Part shown: one piece after another, positions 1 through 10,115 of the stretch | How positions within the stretch are numbered: position 1 is the stretch's first letter | Layout of the letters: each line of letters begins with the position of its first letter | Assembly: GCA_003614735.1 (NCBI GenBank) | Contig: KZ992696.1 | Location: 1 to 20,520, forward strand | Length of the DNA stretch: 20,520 nt | Direction: 5' to 3' | From: Thamnocephalis sphaerospora | Taxonomy: Eukaryota > Zoopagomycota > Zoopagomycetes > Zoopagales > Sigmoideomycetaceae | Translations under genes and position numbers: made by a program | The notes under the pieces: model-generated | Told to the model about the DNA's origin: nothing | The model's input: the letters and a program-made list of their open reading frames with translations, nothing else | Databases searched by the model: none

Positions 1-204
1 ACCGACTTTGCGCCACCGTGCTGTCTGTGCTAGTGACGGCCGAGTAAACGTGCTGTTATAGGCATGCCGTCGTTAATGAAATAGTATGTAGCGCTATTCA
101 GACACTCATGGGCATGTAAGAGTCAATAGGAAGCAGACGCTATTGGCGATACGCGCTTTATGTACAACACGGCTATACGTGCATCAAGCATGCGGCTAGG
201 ATAC

Positions 205-2410
205 CTATTGTAGAGTGTGGGCGCCAAAGTCAACGCCGCAGCACTTGGTAAAGCTATCGATGGTACGCATCGTGCCTAGGCCATAGCGGCCTCCAATGCA
301 ATGTGCATTTCCAAGCGTTACATGTGCGTCAGCCGTATCAGGGTTGAGAATCTGACATACGAGTTGCTGCGCAGTACGACGCTCTTGCGCCGCGCGGTCA
401 CCGTAGTTATTGGCACTTGCATGTGCCCAGCTGGTAGCGCGATTTGTACGTTGCCATTGATGCCAGCATACAACAGGCGATGGTTGCGGCGACCGATCAG
501 ACCGGTTCGCAGTGTCTGTGCAAGCTATTTTGCCCAGTAAGGTATCTGGAGCAAAAAAGTCAAAACCATGTGTCCACAGTCGTGCGCTGAGCAGAGCCTC
601 TTCACCGAAAAAGAGCCAGCGCAGTGTTGGATCGTAAGGACAGTGCGTAAGTATAGGATCTGCACGACCAAATAGAAATCCGGCGGCAACAAAAGGCTGT
701 CTGCGGTACTCATTATCACCGTCCACGACTTTGGCCAAGCGGGGCCGTGCGCTGAGACGTAGCATACCATCATCGTCGAATCGCGTGGCATATAGCTGAT
801 TAGAGTCCAACGCAACCGCTAAAGTTGCACCAGTGAGATCGTCAACAGCCACAGCACTCTCGGTAGAAGCGGACTCTAGGCTGGTGGCAGTCTTGTCAAT
901 CGAACAATTTGGTGTGTAGCCAGGGGGATAGTCGGTGAGTATCGGCCGACGATAGGTACGTTCTAAGCGACGTAAATCTTGCACCAAGCGCACGTCCCAA
1001 TCAGGCGCAAAGCGCATATGTGCATCGACCTGAAGGTAATAGCGCTCCCCGCCATAAAGCCGCTCCTGGATGGTAGCTCTTGCCGGACATGGGCCGGCCG
1101 CTTTCGCTGCAGGTATGGTGAGTGCCCGTATCACTGGCCGATTGTTGCCCCCTGGAACCACCCTATCGCCACGTACTGGCCAGTCACACGCTGGGTACAG
1201 CGCCGCGTCCGTAATATCGGCACTCGCAGGTAACGTGCTGTGAGCGTACAAGCGCTCACGCTCATCCTCGTCTACCAGCTGATAAAGCAAGCCAACACGG
1301 ATACGTCCAGGAAAGCGTGCCTGGCCCAGTAATGACTGGACTGTAGCGTGGGCCTCAGGGTCACGATATGCGGGTATGCTGACAAAGATTGTACCGTGCA
1401 TATCTCCATCATCCAGATCATCCTGTGTCAGGTTGTTATCCATGGCACAAGCTCGATGGCGATATGTCGCTAAAAGATCGTCCAGAGGCGTGGCATGGTA
1501 TGCCCATAGCGTTAACGCATGTCGATCGCCATAGCTAGGCAGTACTTCATGCATTAAATCACTACGAAAGACCAGCAAGCGACCAGCTAGTGGCGTCACG
1601 CATATAGTTGACGTATCGGTGTTCGGGGATGGGTAAAGTAGCAATTCGCCGCCACGCTCCTTGCACCAGCCGCGCGTCAGGTACAAAATAAAAGTAAGAC
1701 GCCGGTCGGGATTGAGCGGCGAGAGGTCGCGATGGCGTACGTAGCGCGTCCCCGTTGGCGAATAATATGCATGCTGAATGGCAGTGTAGTCGAGCGGAGG
1801 AACGGGCGTTTGCTCTGTTGCGGCCGTCGATGGGGTGCATAGATGAGCGGACACTGCGTCCACCAGCGCAGTGATGCGTTCCGCCACTTTGCCAAGCGGC
1901 GACTGTGATACCGCCTCTGCGGGCTGTAGTAGGTCTTTAAGTGGCAAGTATTCGCGCACATCACCACGAACCGAGCTGTCCTGCCACCGCGTCGCACCAG
2001 TGCCCATCCCGGCCGGTTTGAGATGTCCTGCATTGCGACGCGCCTGTGTGTGTAGAATACTGGAGTATTAGTCAATACTGCGCGCTACACACGATAGTCG
2101 GCCAACGCACCTCGCACGCATCCTGTAGCTGGTCAAGAAACATGTCAGGAAACAGACCGTCGACAACAGCATATCCCTTGGCGGCCACTCGATGCAATAG
2201 CAAGTCGGCCAGCGCGCCTAGGTCTGCCGCTCCAGGCTGTTCGTTTGCATAGACAATGGAAGGAGTATGAGCGCCATGAATGCTTCCGCTATCCACCAGC
2301 GGCGATGCAGAAGGTGCTGTCGCACTGCCTGTATCATTGGCACGGAGTACACTGGAGAGTATGCGTAACTGCAATGCCGCAGGTAGCTGACGTAGACGTT
2401 GGTCCTGCAT
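205..2410 (-). CDS. Fused prolyl 4-hydroxylase (PhyA/PHD type) and GT60 GlcNAc-transferase, possible bifunctional Skp1-modifying enzyme
   Basis: Two exons, 2410-2111 and 2043-205, give 712 residues. The 67-nt phase-0 intron has a GAG|GTGCGT donor, a TTGACTAATA branch region and a CACACAG acceptor. Residues about 65-285 form a 2-oxoglutarate/Fe(II) dioxygenase of the HIF-PHD/PhyA kind: an RGD segment after the splice, YVRHRD with metal ligands H204 and D206, then MHEV with H265, and R274 for 2-oxoglutarate. Residues about 317-700 match the GT60 (Pfam GlcNAc) fold: TIFVSIPAYRDPE at its start, QVDAHMRF with the metal-binding DxH at 440-442, and FFGEEALLSARLWTHGFDFF near 578-597. In Dictyostelium, PhyA hydroxylates a Skp1 proline and Gnt1 then adds GlcNAc; here both steps would sit on one cytosolic chain of about their summed length. 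The Skp1 substrate is inferred from the family. The start is the first ATG of the open exon; an earlier exon cannot be excluded. It is divergent from the CENP-M-like gene. Confidence 0.9.
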
Positions 2411-3077
2411 GGCAAAGTGAGGATAGGAGAATGCGATAAGGCAAGCGGGCTCAAAACAACGCCACCGATTTTTGTATACACGGTTGCCTGTTGGCTTTAC
2501 AGCTCTGCTAAATATGCGTTTATTGGATCTGCCGACAGAGGAAGGCATGGAAATATGTACCAGGCACGTATCGAGCGGACCTGCTCTGCCCTTCCAAGGA
2601 AGAGGTCGCGCGAGGCGACGCGAGCACGCCCTGATCGAGAAAGCGCGCGGCTGGCGTTCACCCGGCCAACGAGTGGCGCGAGCAAGTTTACTGTACCCAC
2701 CCTTTCCCCTACACAGACTCATGGAAGAAGCATCGTGTAGTGAATTAGATGGGAGAAGCCATAGATGTGGTCGTATCGAGAACGAGCACGACCAGCTCAC
2801 AGGCACTGTAGAACAACAACGAGAAGCACGACGCGCACGCAATAGCAAATACAGCACATTAGACAAACATAGCCTGCAAATAAACCAAGGTGGTTTATTG
2901 CAAACAGCGCCCCTATACAAGCGGGCAAGCGGCAGCAGACAAAAGGAAGAAGAAGAAAGATGTTGTAGCGTGCGCGACGAGAGGCCGGGCCAATGGGGCA
3001 GTTTATAAGCGATTGCTAGGACAGGGGCTAGTCCCCAGACAGCAGCACACACCATTATTGTTTTTCACTCGCGCCGC
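2411..3077. other. Divergent intergenic region with one unexplained ORF
   Basis: This interval separates the start codons of the hydroxylase-glycosyltransferase gene (minus) and the CENP-M-like gene (plus), so it probably holds both promoters. A plus-strand frame from the ATG at 2514 to a TAA ending at 3008 would encode 165 residues beginning MRLLDLPTEE, followed by basic, low-complexity sequence rich in R, E and S. I recognise no family in it. The opposite strand is open over much of the same interval, which points to a stop-poor region, so I do not call a gene. A TATACAAAAA run on the minus strand lies about 60 bases upstream of the 2410 start and could be a core promoter element. Confidence 0.3.
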
Positions 3078-4029
3078 ATGGAGCTGCCTCTTGCAAGTTC
3101 GCTGAAATTTCCGCCGCCAGGCAGCATTCCGCCGCCAACGAGCGATCTGCACACAACCGTGCTGGTAAGCTGCGGCATTCGTGCCAGGAGTGGCGTGCTG
3201 CACGGGTATTAACGGGTTGTGTCGTTGCAGCTGGTTGGCTCGGTAAGCACTGGGAAGCGCACCTTGGCGCGAAGCATTTTGCGGACGATAAAGGACCGCC
3301 GGTTTGAATTGTAGGTGGCAGCAAAGCGCACCAAACATTCGTTGGCGGACGCGCGAACGAGTGTTTAGCGACGGCTGATGTGTCGTCGGTCAGCCGCACA
3401 ACAGGCGCCCTTCCATTGCCGCACAACATAACGGCACGCGTGGACTATGTTGTGCTGCTAGTCAATCAGACAGACTACTCGAGCCTAGAGGCCTTTCGTG
3501 TCTCGATGCTCCACCTGCCCGCCGAGTACTTTCTTGGCCGCTGCGCTGTGGTACTCACGCACGGTAGGTTTAGGACGCAGCTGTGCCGTACCATCGGCAG
3601 CTAACGCGGGCTTATGCGCTGCCAGTGGACCAAGCACAGCGATGGGCGTTTGAGCTCAACGTGCTGTATAACAGCGTGGTTGACATATGTCCTACATTGC
3701 CAACTTTTCTGGTGAACCTGACGGTAAGTCCATGCCGACACGCCTGATGCGCAATCTGTTCGCATCTATCGCTAATCGGCCCATCTGCGTGCTGCGCTGG
3801 ATGTTCTTGTGATCAGTCTCCGCAGGAGGCACACGTTGTAGCGCAGCATCTAGCGACGGCGTTCGACACCGCTTGTGGCCGCACTCATGATATGACCCCA
3901 TTGGCCTCGCAAATAATCTCCTTGGACTGCACTGACTCTATCGAAGAGTGCTGGCAAGAATCGCTGTCCGATTTGAGTGGCCACTTGGAGGACGACGTCG
4001 ATATGCGTGCTGTCGACGGACATAGCTGA
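3078..4029 (+). CDS. CENPM: CENP-M-like kinetochore pseudo-GTPase with P-loop-like motif
   Basis: Five exons (3078-3164, 3231-3310, 3394-3563, 3626-3723, 3826-4029) give 212 residues; human CENP-M has 180. Introns are 66, 83, 62 and 102 nt, all GT-AG, and the frame stays open throughout. The diagnostic stretch is exon 3: PLPH, then RVDYVVLLVN (71-80), then YFLGRCAVVL (101-110). These match CENP-M's proline-leucine turn, its RIDLIVFVVN strand and its FFLGK strand in order and spacing. The C-terminal AQHLATAF helix fits the AQRLVRVL helix. CENP-M is a GTPase-fold subunit of the inner-kinetochore HIKM complex (with CENP-H, -I and -K) and does not bind nucleotide in humans. Here strand 1 is followed by GSVSTGKR (32-39), close to GxxxxGK[ST] but with Arg where Ser or Thr should bind magnesium. 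Another degenerate small GTPase is the alternative, but the FLG region argues for CENP-M. Confidence 0.8.
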
Positions 4030-4403
4030 GATGGCAGCATGCTGGACGTCAGCGCTCACCTGCAAACGCACATGTGCATCTGCTCACCTGGCCGCCAGTT
4101 TTGGCAACATGACGCAAGCAATGACAGTATTGATGGATGTGTATCATTTATTGACGTCACATCGTCGGGAGGGTGAGGACATGCCGCAACGCACTGATCC
4201 GTGCTTATAGCAACAGCAGTGCTAGCACTAAAAGTAACACGACTGTGTAATGATAGTTGATAAAGGAACATGACGCGTAACTGGCGTCCTGCAAAGATTA
4301 CGCTTGCAGCGGCGTATACAGATTAATCATGCACCAGCCATGCAGCGATCACAGCGCCAACACTGTCATGTGGTGGCTGTACGTGTATGCACAGCGATTG
4401 TGT
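4030..4403. other. Convergent 3' intergenic region
   Basis: The CENP-M-like gene (plus) and the UNC93-like gene (minus) end facing each other here, so this stretch should hold both 3' untranslated regions. Short frames exist on both strands, but none resembles a known family and none can be joined by convincing splice sites. I see no RNA gene or repeat. Confidence 0.5.
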
Positions 4404-5809
4404 TTAGGCCTCGTTCTGCTGCTTGATTGCCTGCATCTTGGCTTCCTCGACAGCGTCATGCGAGGTGTCCTTGACCTGGCGGGCGACAATGTAGGCAGAC
4501 GGAATGGCAGCCACCAGAATACCCCAGTTGATGATGAGCTGTGTTAGATAGCTGACCTCTGCCATATCGATGGCCCAGGAAATGGCGCCACCAGCCGACT
4601 GGATACCCTTGTACAGACCAGCATAGCGAGCAAGGACTGACGGGTCGTTGGTCAGCGCGCCCATGACCCAGTAGCACCAGGACTGAAGAATGGCATCGAA
4701 CATGCCGTAGAAAAGGAAGAGGATGATCGGGCCGGACGCGCGCGACGAGTCCTTAAAGTCAATATCCCACTTGACGTCGTTGCGGTCGTACTGCAGCTGC
4801 AGGGCCAGACCACCACCCCAGGTGGCGCTGAAGGCAAGGGCCATACCGAGCAGACCGTACACAGCCTTGGTGGAGCGGTTATAGCGGGGCGAGTCGAGGA
4901 ACTTGCCGATGAGCAGCGCGCCCACCATCTGCGCACCCCAGTAGAAGACGTTGTTGAGACCGCGAGTGCGCACGTTGAACAGGAAACCGTTGACGCCATT
5001 GAACTGATAGCCGTAGAACCAGTTGGACGACAGGAACATGGGAATCAGGCAGAGCATACGCCAGTCGGAGGCTGCCTTGTACAGGTTGATGAGCTCCTGA
5101 CGAACACCCTGTGCCTTCTCAATCACAACGGGAGTGCCATCATCGCGAACCATCTTCTTGGGGTTGATCATGAAGAGCGACAAGCAAGCACCAAGAACCA
5201 TCAAGACCATGAAGGCGATGTAGGTGCCGTCGTTCACAGAGCTAGCCGTGGAGTTGTAGTTGGCAGCAAACGGAATCAGACCGCCGAGCACACCACCGAG
5301 ATTGAAGATGACCCAGAAGATCGAGATGAACAGGCCCTTGCGGTTCTCCGTGGGGTAGGACATCATGATAGCGCCCTGTGCGGTCCAGAGACAGCCAGCA
5401 CCGATACCAAGAATGGCGCCGGCAGCAATGGCAAATGCAGTCGACTGGATGTGGTTGAATGCGAGGTAGGAGGCGACATAGAGGGCGTAGGTGAGAGCGC
5501 CGCCAAACATGAGCACCTTTTCACCGAGAATGTTGTTGACCACACCGGCTAGCACGCCAAAGACGGCAAAGCAGGCGTACAGGGCGGTGTTGGACTTTGC
5601 GGCAATGCTGGTGTCGACTTGACCACCGCCGCCCATACCGTTGACGGCGTTGAACATACCGGCCGTGCTGTGCGAGCGAGCGAGCAAGCATGGTGTCAGC
5701 AGGTGGATACGACCGCCGCCATCGCCGACGATGACGTGACAGTTGCTTACCAAAAGAGCACAAAGCCCAGCATGATAATCTGGACCATAGGAGATCTGTA
5801 CGCCAACAT
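4404..5809 (-). CDS. UNC93-like (DUF895) major-facilitator-fold membrane protein
   Basis: Two exons, 5809-5751 and 5667-4404, give 440 residues. The 83-nt phase-2 intron has donor TTTTG|GTAAGC and acceptor CGCACAG|C. Splicing rebuilds the conserved first helix and loop: YRSPMVQII, then GFVLFCTAGMFNAVNGMGGG. Reading straight through the intron gives an unrelated start, so the contiguous 5753 start is wrong. The protein has about eleven or twelve hydrophobic helices, with typical fungal features NTALYACFAVFG, GCLWTAQGAIMMSYP, FWVIFNLGGVLGG and SSNWFYGYQFNGVNGF. UNC-93 itself regulates a potassium channel in C. elegans; the fungal members are uncharacterised membrane proteins and the substrate is unknown. 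Codons end in C or G more often than in the neighbouring genes, suggesting strong expression. A TATATAAT lies about 255 bases upstream of the start. A further 5' exon is possible, because the start exon is preceded by an acceptor-like CAAGTAG. Confidence 0.93.
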
Positions 5810-8800
5810 TTTTGCGACGTTGCCGATTCGCTACTTGAGACAGGCAAGAGGCCTAGTTTGGATTGATGAGCTAACAGGGGTAGCAGGGGCACGTAGCAGC
5901 GCAAGGCATGAGAAAGTGAACGAGTGCGGTGGCGTTAGACAGGCTGAGCGTAACCGAGCACGTTAAAGGGGACAGCGGGCAGCGGGCAACGGCGGGAGGA
6001 GCGTGGTAAGGGTGCTGAGGAGGACAGGCAAGGCGTGGGAGTAAGATGCGTGCGATACTGCTAGATTATATATGCCTACTCCAGGACGCATCTACAGCAA
6101 AAACCGGAAAAGGGGGCACATCGTGAACACTCACCCGTATGGTGTCACGGCAGCTGTTGTAGACTATTAAATGGAGGCGTGCCGCAAGGATGACACGAGG
6201 CAGCCACAGATGTCGACTGCTTGGACGGAAAAGGCGAGCTTGGCCGGTAAAGGTAGGTACGCGTCGTGTGTTGCTGTTATGCCAAATCTCGTGGCGTTTC
6301 GTAAGAAGAGTGCGTTGGCAGAGCGGTGACGGGCGATGGCTTTGGCAGAAACCGTGCTGCCATTTAAATGTTTTACGCCGGCCGCGAGGAAGGCCGAAAC
6401 GGAAAGGCAGAGGAGCAGGTGTCTGGGTAGCACGACCTGGGGCAGCCACTCGTTGCTGTTTGCGTGCGCGCACAATGCCCGCCCTGCGCCCTGGCACAGC
6501 ATTTGTGCGGACGTATAATAATGACGACGAGGCAGGTACAAAGGTAAATCCCACGTATATGCCGAAGAGGCATGTGTGTGGAGCTGGCCACTCAAACCCA
6601 GCAAATCATGTTGCTCGTCGAACAAAGAACAATGGTCCAGTGGGTGGAAAGGGTGGCCAGAACAGACGACAGACTCCGCGCGCAGTAAACTAACGCGCAT
6701 AACCCACGCAAGCTTGCCACATGCGTGAGCCCCGGTCAGCATTTTTCCGAGCCAATGCGATCGATGTGCACATGCATATGTTTATTCTGCTTTAGCAAGC
6801 ATCTCCGCATTCTCACAAGCAGGCGTAGCGCTCCGCCTGGTCGCAACAGCAGAGGAGAGCCGGCGTGCTCTACTGCAGTGTGGCCGGCTGGTTGTGGCAC
6901 CTATGTGCCACAGCTGGCTTAGGATATGCGAAACAGCAAAAAGGCAGCCCACCCATGAGACACTGCCCCAGTGTAATAATGAGAACCCGGGTCAGCACCA
7001 ATCAAGCAGATGCGACTGTTTTGTCGCGCATGCTTAGTTGGCCGTGCCGGACCCATATCCAGGTTGGAAGCCTATCATCATACCCATAACCTTAATGGCC
7101 CTGCTGTTGACGAGCCATGCAGTAATCCACGCATGTGACTCACTGGATTCAGATGCGCCGAGCACTGCTAATCACTGTCGCAAGCAAGCGGCTGTGGGCG
7201 GTAGCGCTACGTGTCCAGCCTGCGGTTGGTGTCACCAATAATAGCAATCTGCGTACAACATGCGCACAAACTGAGGCGCTTCAACTCTTTGGCGGCACAC
7301 CGTTAAACAATACCCGACAGCATGCCAGTCCAGGGCGGCCAATAGGCCGGCGGAAAACGGCAGCGGAAGCAGCGGCCGTCGCCGCATGAACAATGGCTCG
7401 GCTGCGGTGTGCGTATTGTAGCATCGCCTTTACGCTGAACCTTGGGAGCAGCTGTGGTAGCGTGCGGCTTGATGTGCCACCGCAGCTGGTACGCCATGAT
7501 GTTCAGCGACAGCGCCCGGGTCGGCTGATACAAACTCGACTAGTTACACGACAGACACCGCATCGACCACAAGACCGCACGACTGTATGTCGCTATCACT
7601 TGTAGCACCGCCAAATACGTGGAGGTGCGGAATACGGCGCGGGTCGTCAGGAGCGATGGTCCGGTGAATACTGGTCTGAGGTGCAACATCAAACCTATGC
7701 ATGTCATGTGAACTCTAGCATTATGCCCTTGCATAACGCGCGCAGACTCCGCACCATGCACCTAGAGCGATGCGATGAGCGTTGGTAATCTTGTCGCAGG
7801 TGCCCATGCCGGCTTTATCAGTTGGTACGCCATCACTGTGCAACAAGATGCGACGCACATCAAACCATGTATATTGCTCGTTTTGACAAGTGCTTGTTCC
7901 GCACGACACGCACCGTGCGGGGAAATGGCCTGACCAAGGTGTCGGTGGTCGGACTTGCCCCGACAGCTGCACTTTTGCTTTCGCACCCAGTAAAGCTGTG
8001 GGCCCACATGTGCACCATTCTTCATGCAGTGTGCTCCGTGCCTGTTTTCGACGCCGACGCCGACGCCGCGCCAATTAGACGGCCGCCACCAATCGCAGGT
8101 GCCACAGTCGCCAAGAGACAATGGCACGAGCAGTCCGTTGAGAAGATCCCAAACGTTAAATCACACGCAGCATGACAGGCTAGGGAAACACAGTGTCCAT
8201 TGCGTTATGCCGCCCAACTTGCCCGCAACAAATAACAGAAAAGCAGTCGCTGCAAAAAAACCGTCGCTATGCTTGCATAACACGATCGGCTATATCGACC
8301 AGCCGATGCTACTGCTGGGCTGGCGGCAGTGCACCGACACAATCACGCAGTGTGGTATGCACCACCTGATTCATCCTGCTGATGAGCAAAGCGATGCAGA
8401 CACCAGTCTAGGAGCTGCATCAGCAACTTTGTCTGCAGAGTAGTACTGCATCTTTGCCAACTATGCTATGGTGCCTGTGTTGGCGCGGGTGCTGAAGCAC
8501 ACCCGGCCAATCTGAGAAAACCGACCTTGACTTTGGACAATTATGTAGCCTACTGCTGTAATAGGAGCGCAGTAGAGATGGACAATGATGGCGACAATGA
8601 TAACTGTGTCACTCTGGATGGTACATTTCACCACTGCGTAGCAAGAGTTCAATTTTAAATAAGCAAACGCCCAGGATAGGCGGAAATCACTGCTACAGTT
8701 CTGTGCCGTTGCACTGGCGAGCTGTGCGCCGCACGCATAGCCAACGCCCGGCCATTGCAGATGGTTAAATTTGGGCATTGCTGCACGCTCGCTCTTGTGT

Positions 8801-9998
8801 TGCTGTATGAGCGTGTACCGCTGTGTGGAAATAATAGAAGGATGCTGCACCAGTGTATAGACTGTAAATACGCAGCCGCATCGCACAGTGTTACGCGTGG
8901 ATATCCGTCATAGGATGTCAGATTAATGTGACAGATATGCTAGTCTGCGCACAGCTGCATTTCCAATGGTAGTCTTTTACAGCAGACTTGTAAGCTGTTT
9001 ATAGCCGACATTCCTGTTCAAATCATCCAGCATTGGATCAGCCGTGCCGCTGCGCAATGCACTTGCAGTATATACGATACCGCATCGCTAAATCGTTGCC
9101 GCGAGTAAAGCCGTATTAGTATGCTGCACCGTTGTCGCAACAGCCAGCGACTGTGTGTAGGCGAGGTCAAAGAGATGGCGTCATCGATACGCGGGCAGTA
9201 GCTACGGCTCGATGACCCATGTCTCCGCTCAGGCCGCGATAGTATCCGTCTAGCACTCAACATAGCTCACTGTTTGGCAGCCATAGTAAGGCAAGCGGTT
9301 GCATGGAAAGCTGTGCGCAAAATGCGGTGAACGAACCGGCATATGCCAGCGCATTGATAATAGAGCCACACCCGGTAGTAGCGGCATGCACGCGCGCACA
9401 CTCCAGTCACGCACAGTGCACATGCTCAGTAGTGCCATCCATCCACTCCTTTCACGCATCCCATAGCCACAGTCCCAGGACCAGTCGCTGCAGAGGACGC
9501 TGTGTCGTCTTTTCCTTTTTGTGCCTGCTTGATTCGCTTCTCTGACGTTGATGCCCGATTGAGCCTTCCAGATCGATTTTCGCTTACACTGGACACCACG
9601 GGCTTCGTTTCCTGCTACATAACCACTCTACTCGTGCTTACCCACCTTATTTATTGGCCCCATCTGCACCATATATCGTGTTCCGGTCCTATAGTCTACC
9701 GACGTTGTGGGCTTTGCGCTCTGCGTCGTTTTGACCATTGCTCGCTGTGTCGGGCACAGCTGCGGATCTTTGTGTAAGAGCAAGCATAGCATGCCGCAGC
9801 CGGACTGGATAAACCCTAACGGTGCAGTGAGGATATACCGCAGTTGCCGGTGAGAAAGCATGGCAGAAGGGTAGCCAAATGGCAGGATGCGAGGCGCGAC
9901 ACATGTACTGTACTATGCTTAGAACAGACGGCCGCTCTCGAGACGCATGCGCGCAAAGAGCCAGTTGTAGCATTGTCCATTGGTGCTCAGAGTGCTGA
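5810..9998. other. Long stretch without a supportable gene
   Basis: Apart from the UNC93-like promoter at its left end, I cannot assign a gene in these 4.2 kb. Several frames are open for 350-580 bases, notably 6066-6742 on both strands at once, 7762-8175 and 8024-8443 plus, and 8461-8886 minus. They overlap in conflicting frames, lack family motifs, and carry few donor plus branch-point combinations, unlike the real genes here. A few short hydrophobic stretches stand out: 7060-7130 plus (around WKPIIIPITLMALLL), 8500-8660 minus (around TVIIVAIIVHLYC) and 9610-9660 plus. They might be decayed copies of the 7TM genes to the right, but I found no diagnostic motif. No tRNA, rRNA or transposon ends were seen. 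Confidence 0.5.
6065..6072 (-). promoter_or_regulatory. TATA-box candidate for the UNC93-like gene
   Basis: On the minus strand this reads TATATAAT inside CATATATAATC. A pyrimidine-rich tract follows it for some 200 bases up to the start codon at 5809, consistent with a TATA element and a long C/T-rich leader. It is the clearest TATA-like site upstream of any gene in the window. Assignment rests on position and sequence only. Confidence 0.45.
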
Positions 9999-10115
9999 AT
10001 GCATGCAACTGCGAACTGCTGGTGTGTGTGCATGTCGGCCAAACCAGTGACCAATCACATCTTTAAGCGATCGCTACTCACATAGCCTCCTTGACACACT
10101 TGCTTATGCACGCAT

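Noticed and set aside
2411-3055. Minus-strand upstream extension of the hydroxylase frame to 3055
   Set aside because: The extension is Cys/Arg/Leu-rich with no domain; the ATG at 2410 gives a normal length for the two joined enzymes.
5668-5753. Contiguous minus-strand start at 5753 for the UNC93-like protein
   Set aside because: The first residues come from reading an intron; splicing 5751 to 5667 restores the conserved GFVLFCTAGMFNA segment.
6066-6742. Three long overlapping frames (two minus, one plus)
   Set aside because: They conflict with one another and have no family motif; the interval is simply poor in stop codons.
8024-8443. 139-residue plus frame
   Set aside because: No recognisable family, conflicting frames on both strands and no splice signals around it.
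9010-9035. TGTTCAAATC, like a tRNA B box
   Set aside because: No matching A box upstream and no cloverleaf stems could be formed.
9706-9750. Cysteine cluster CGLCALRRFDHCSLC resembling DHHC or RING spacing
   Set aside because: Spacing between the second Cys and HC is too short for a DHHC domain, the later ligands are missing and the frame stops soon after.
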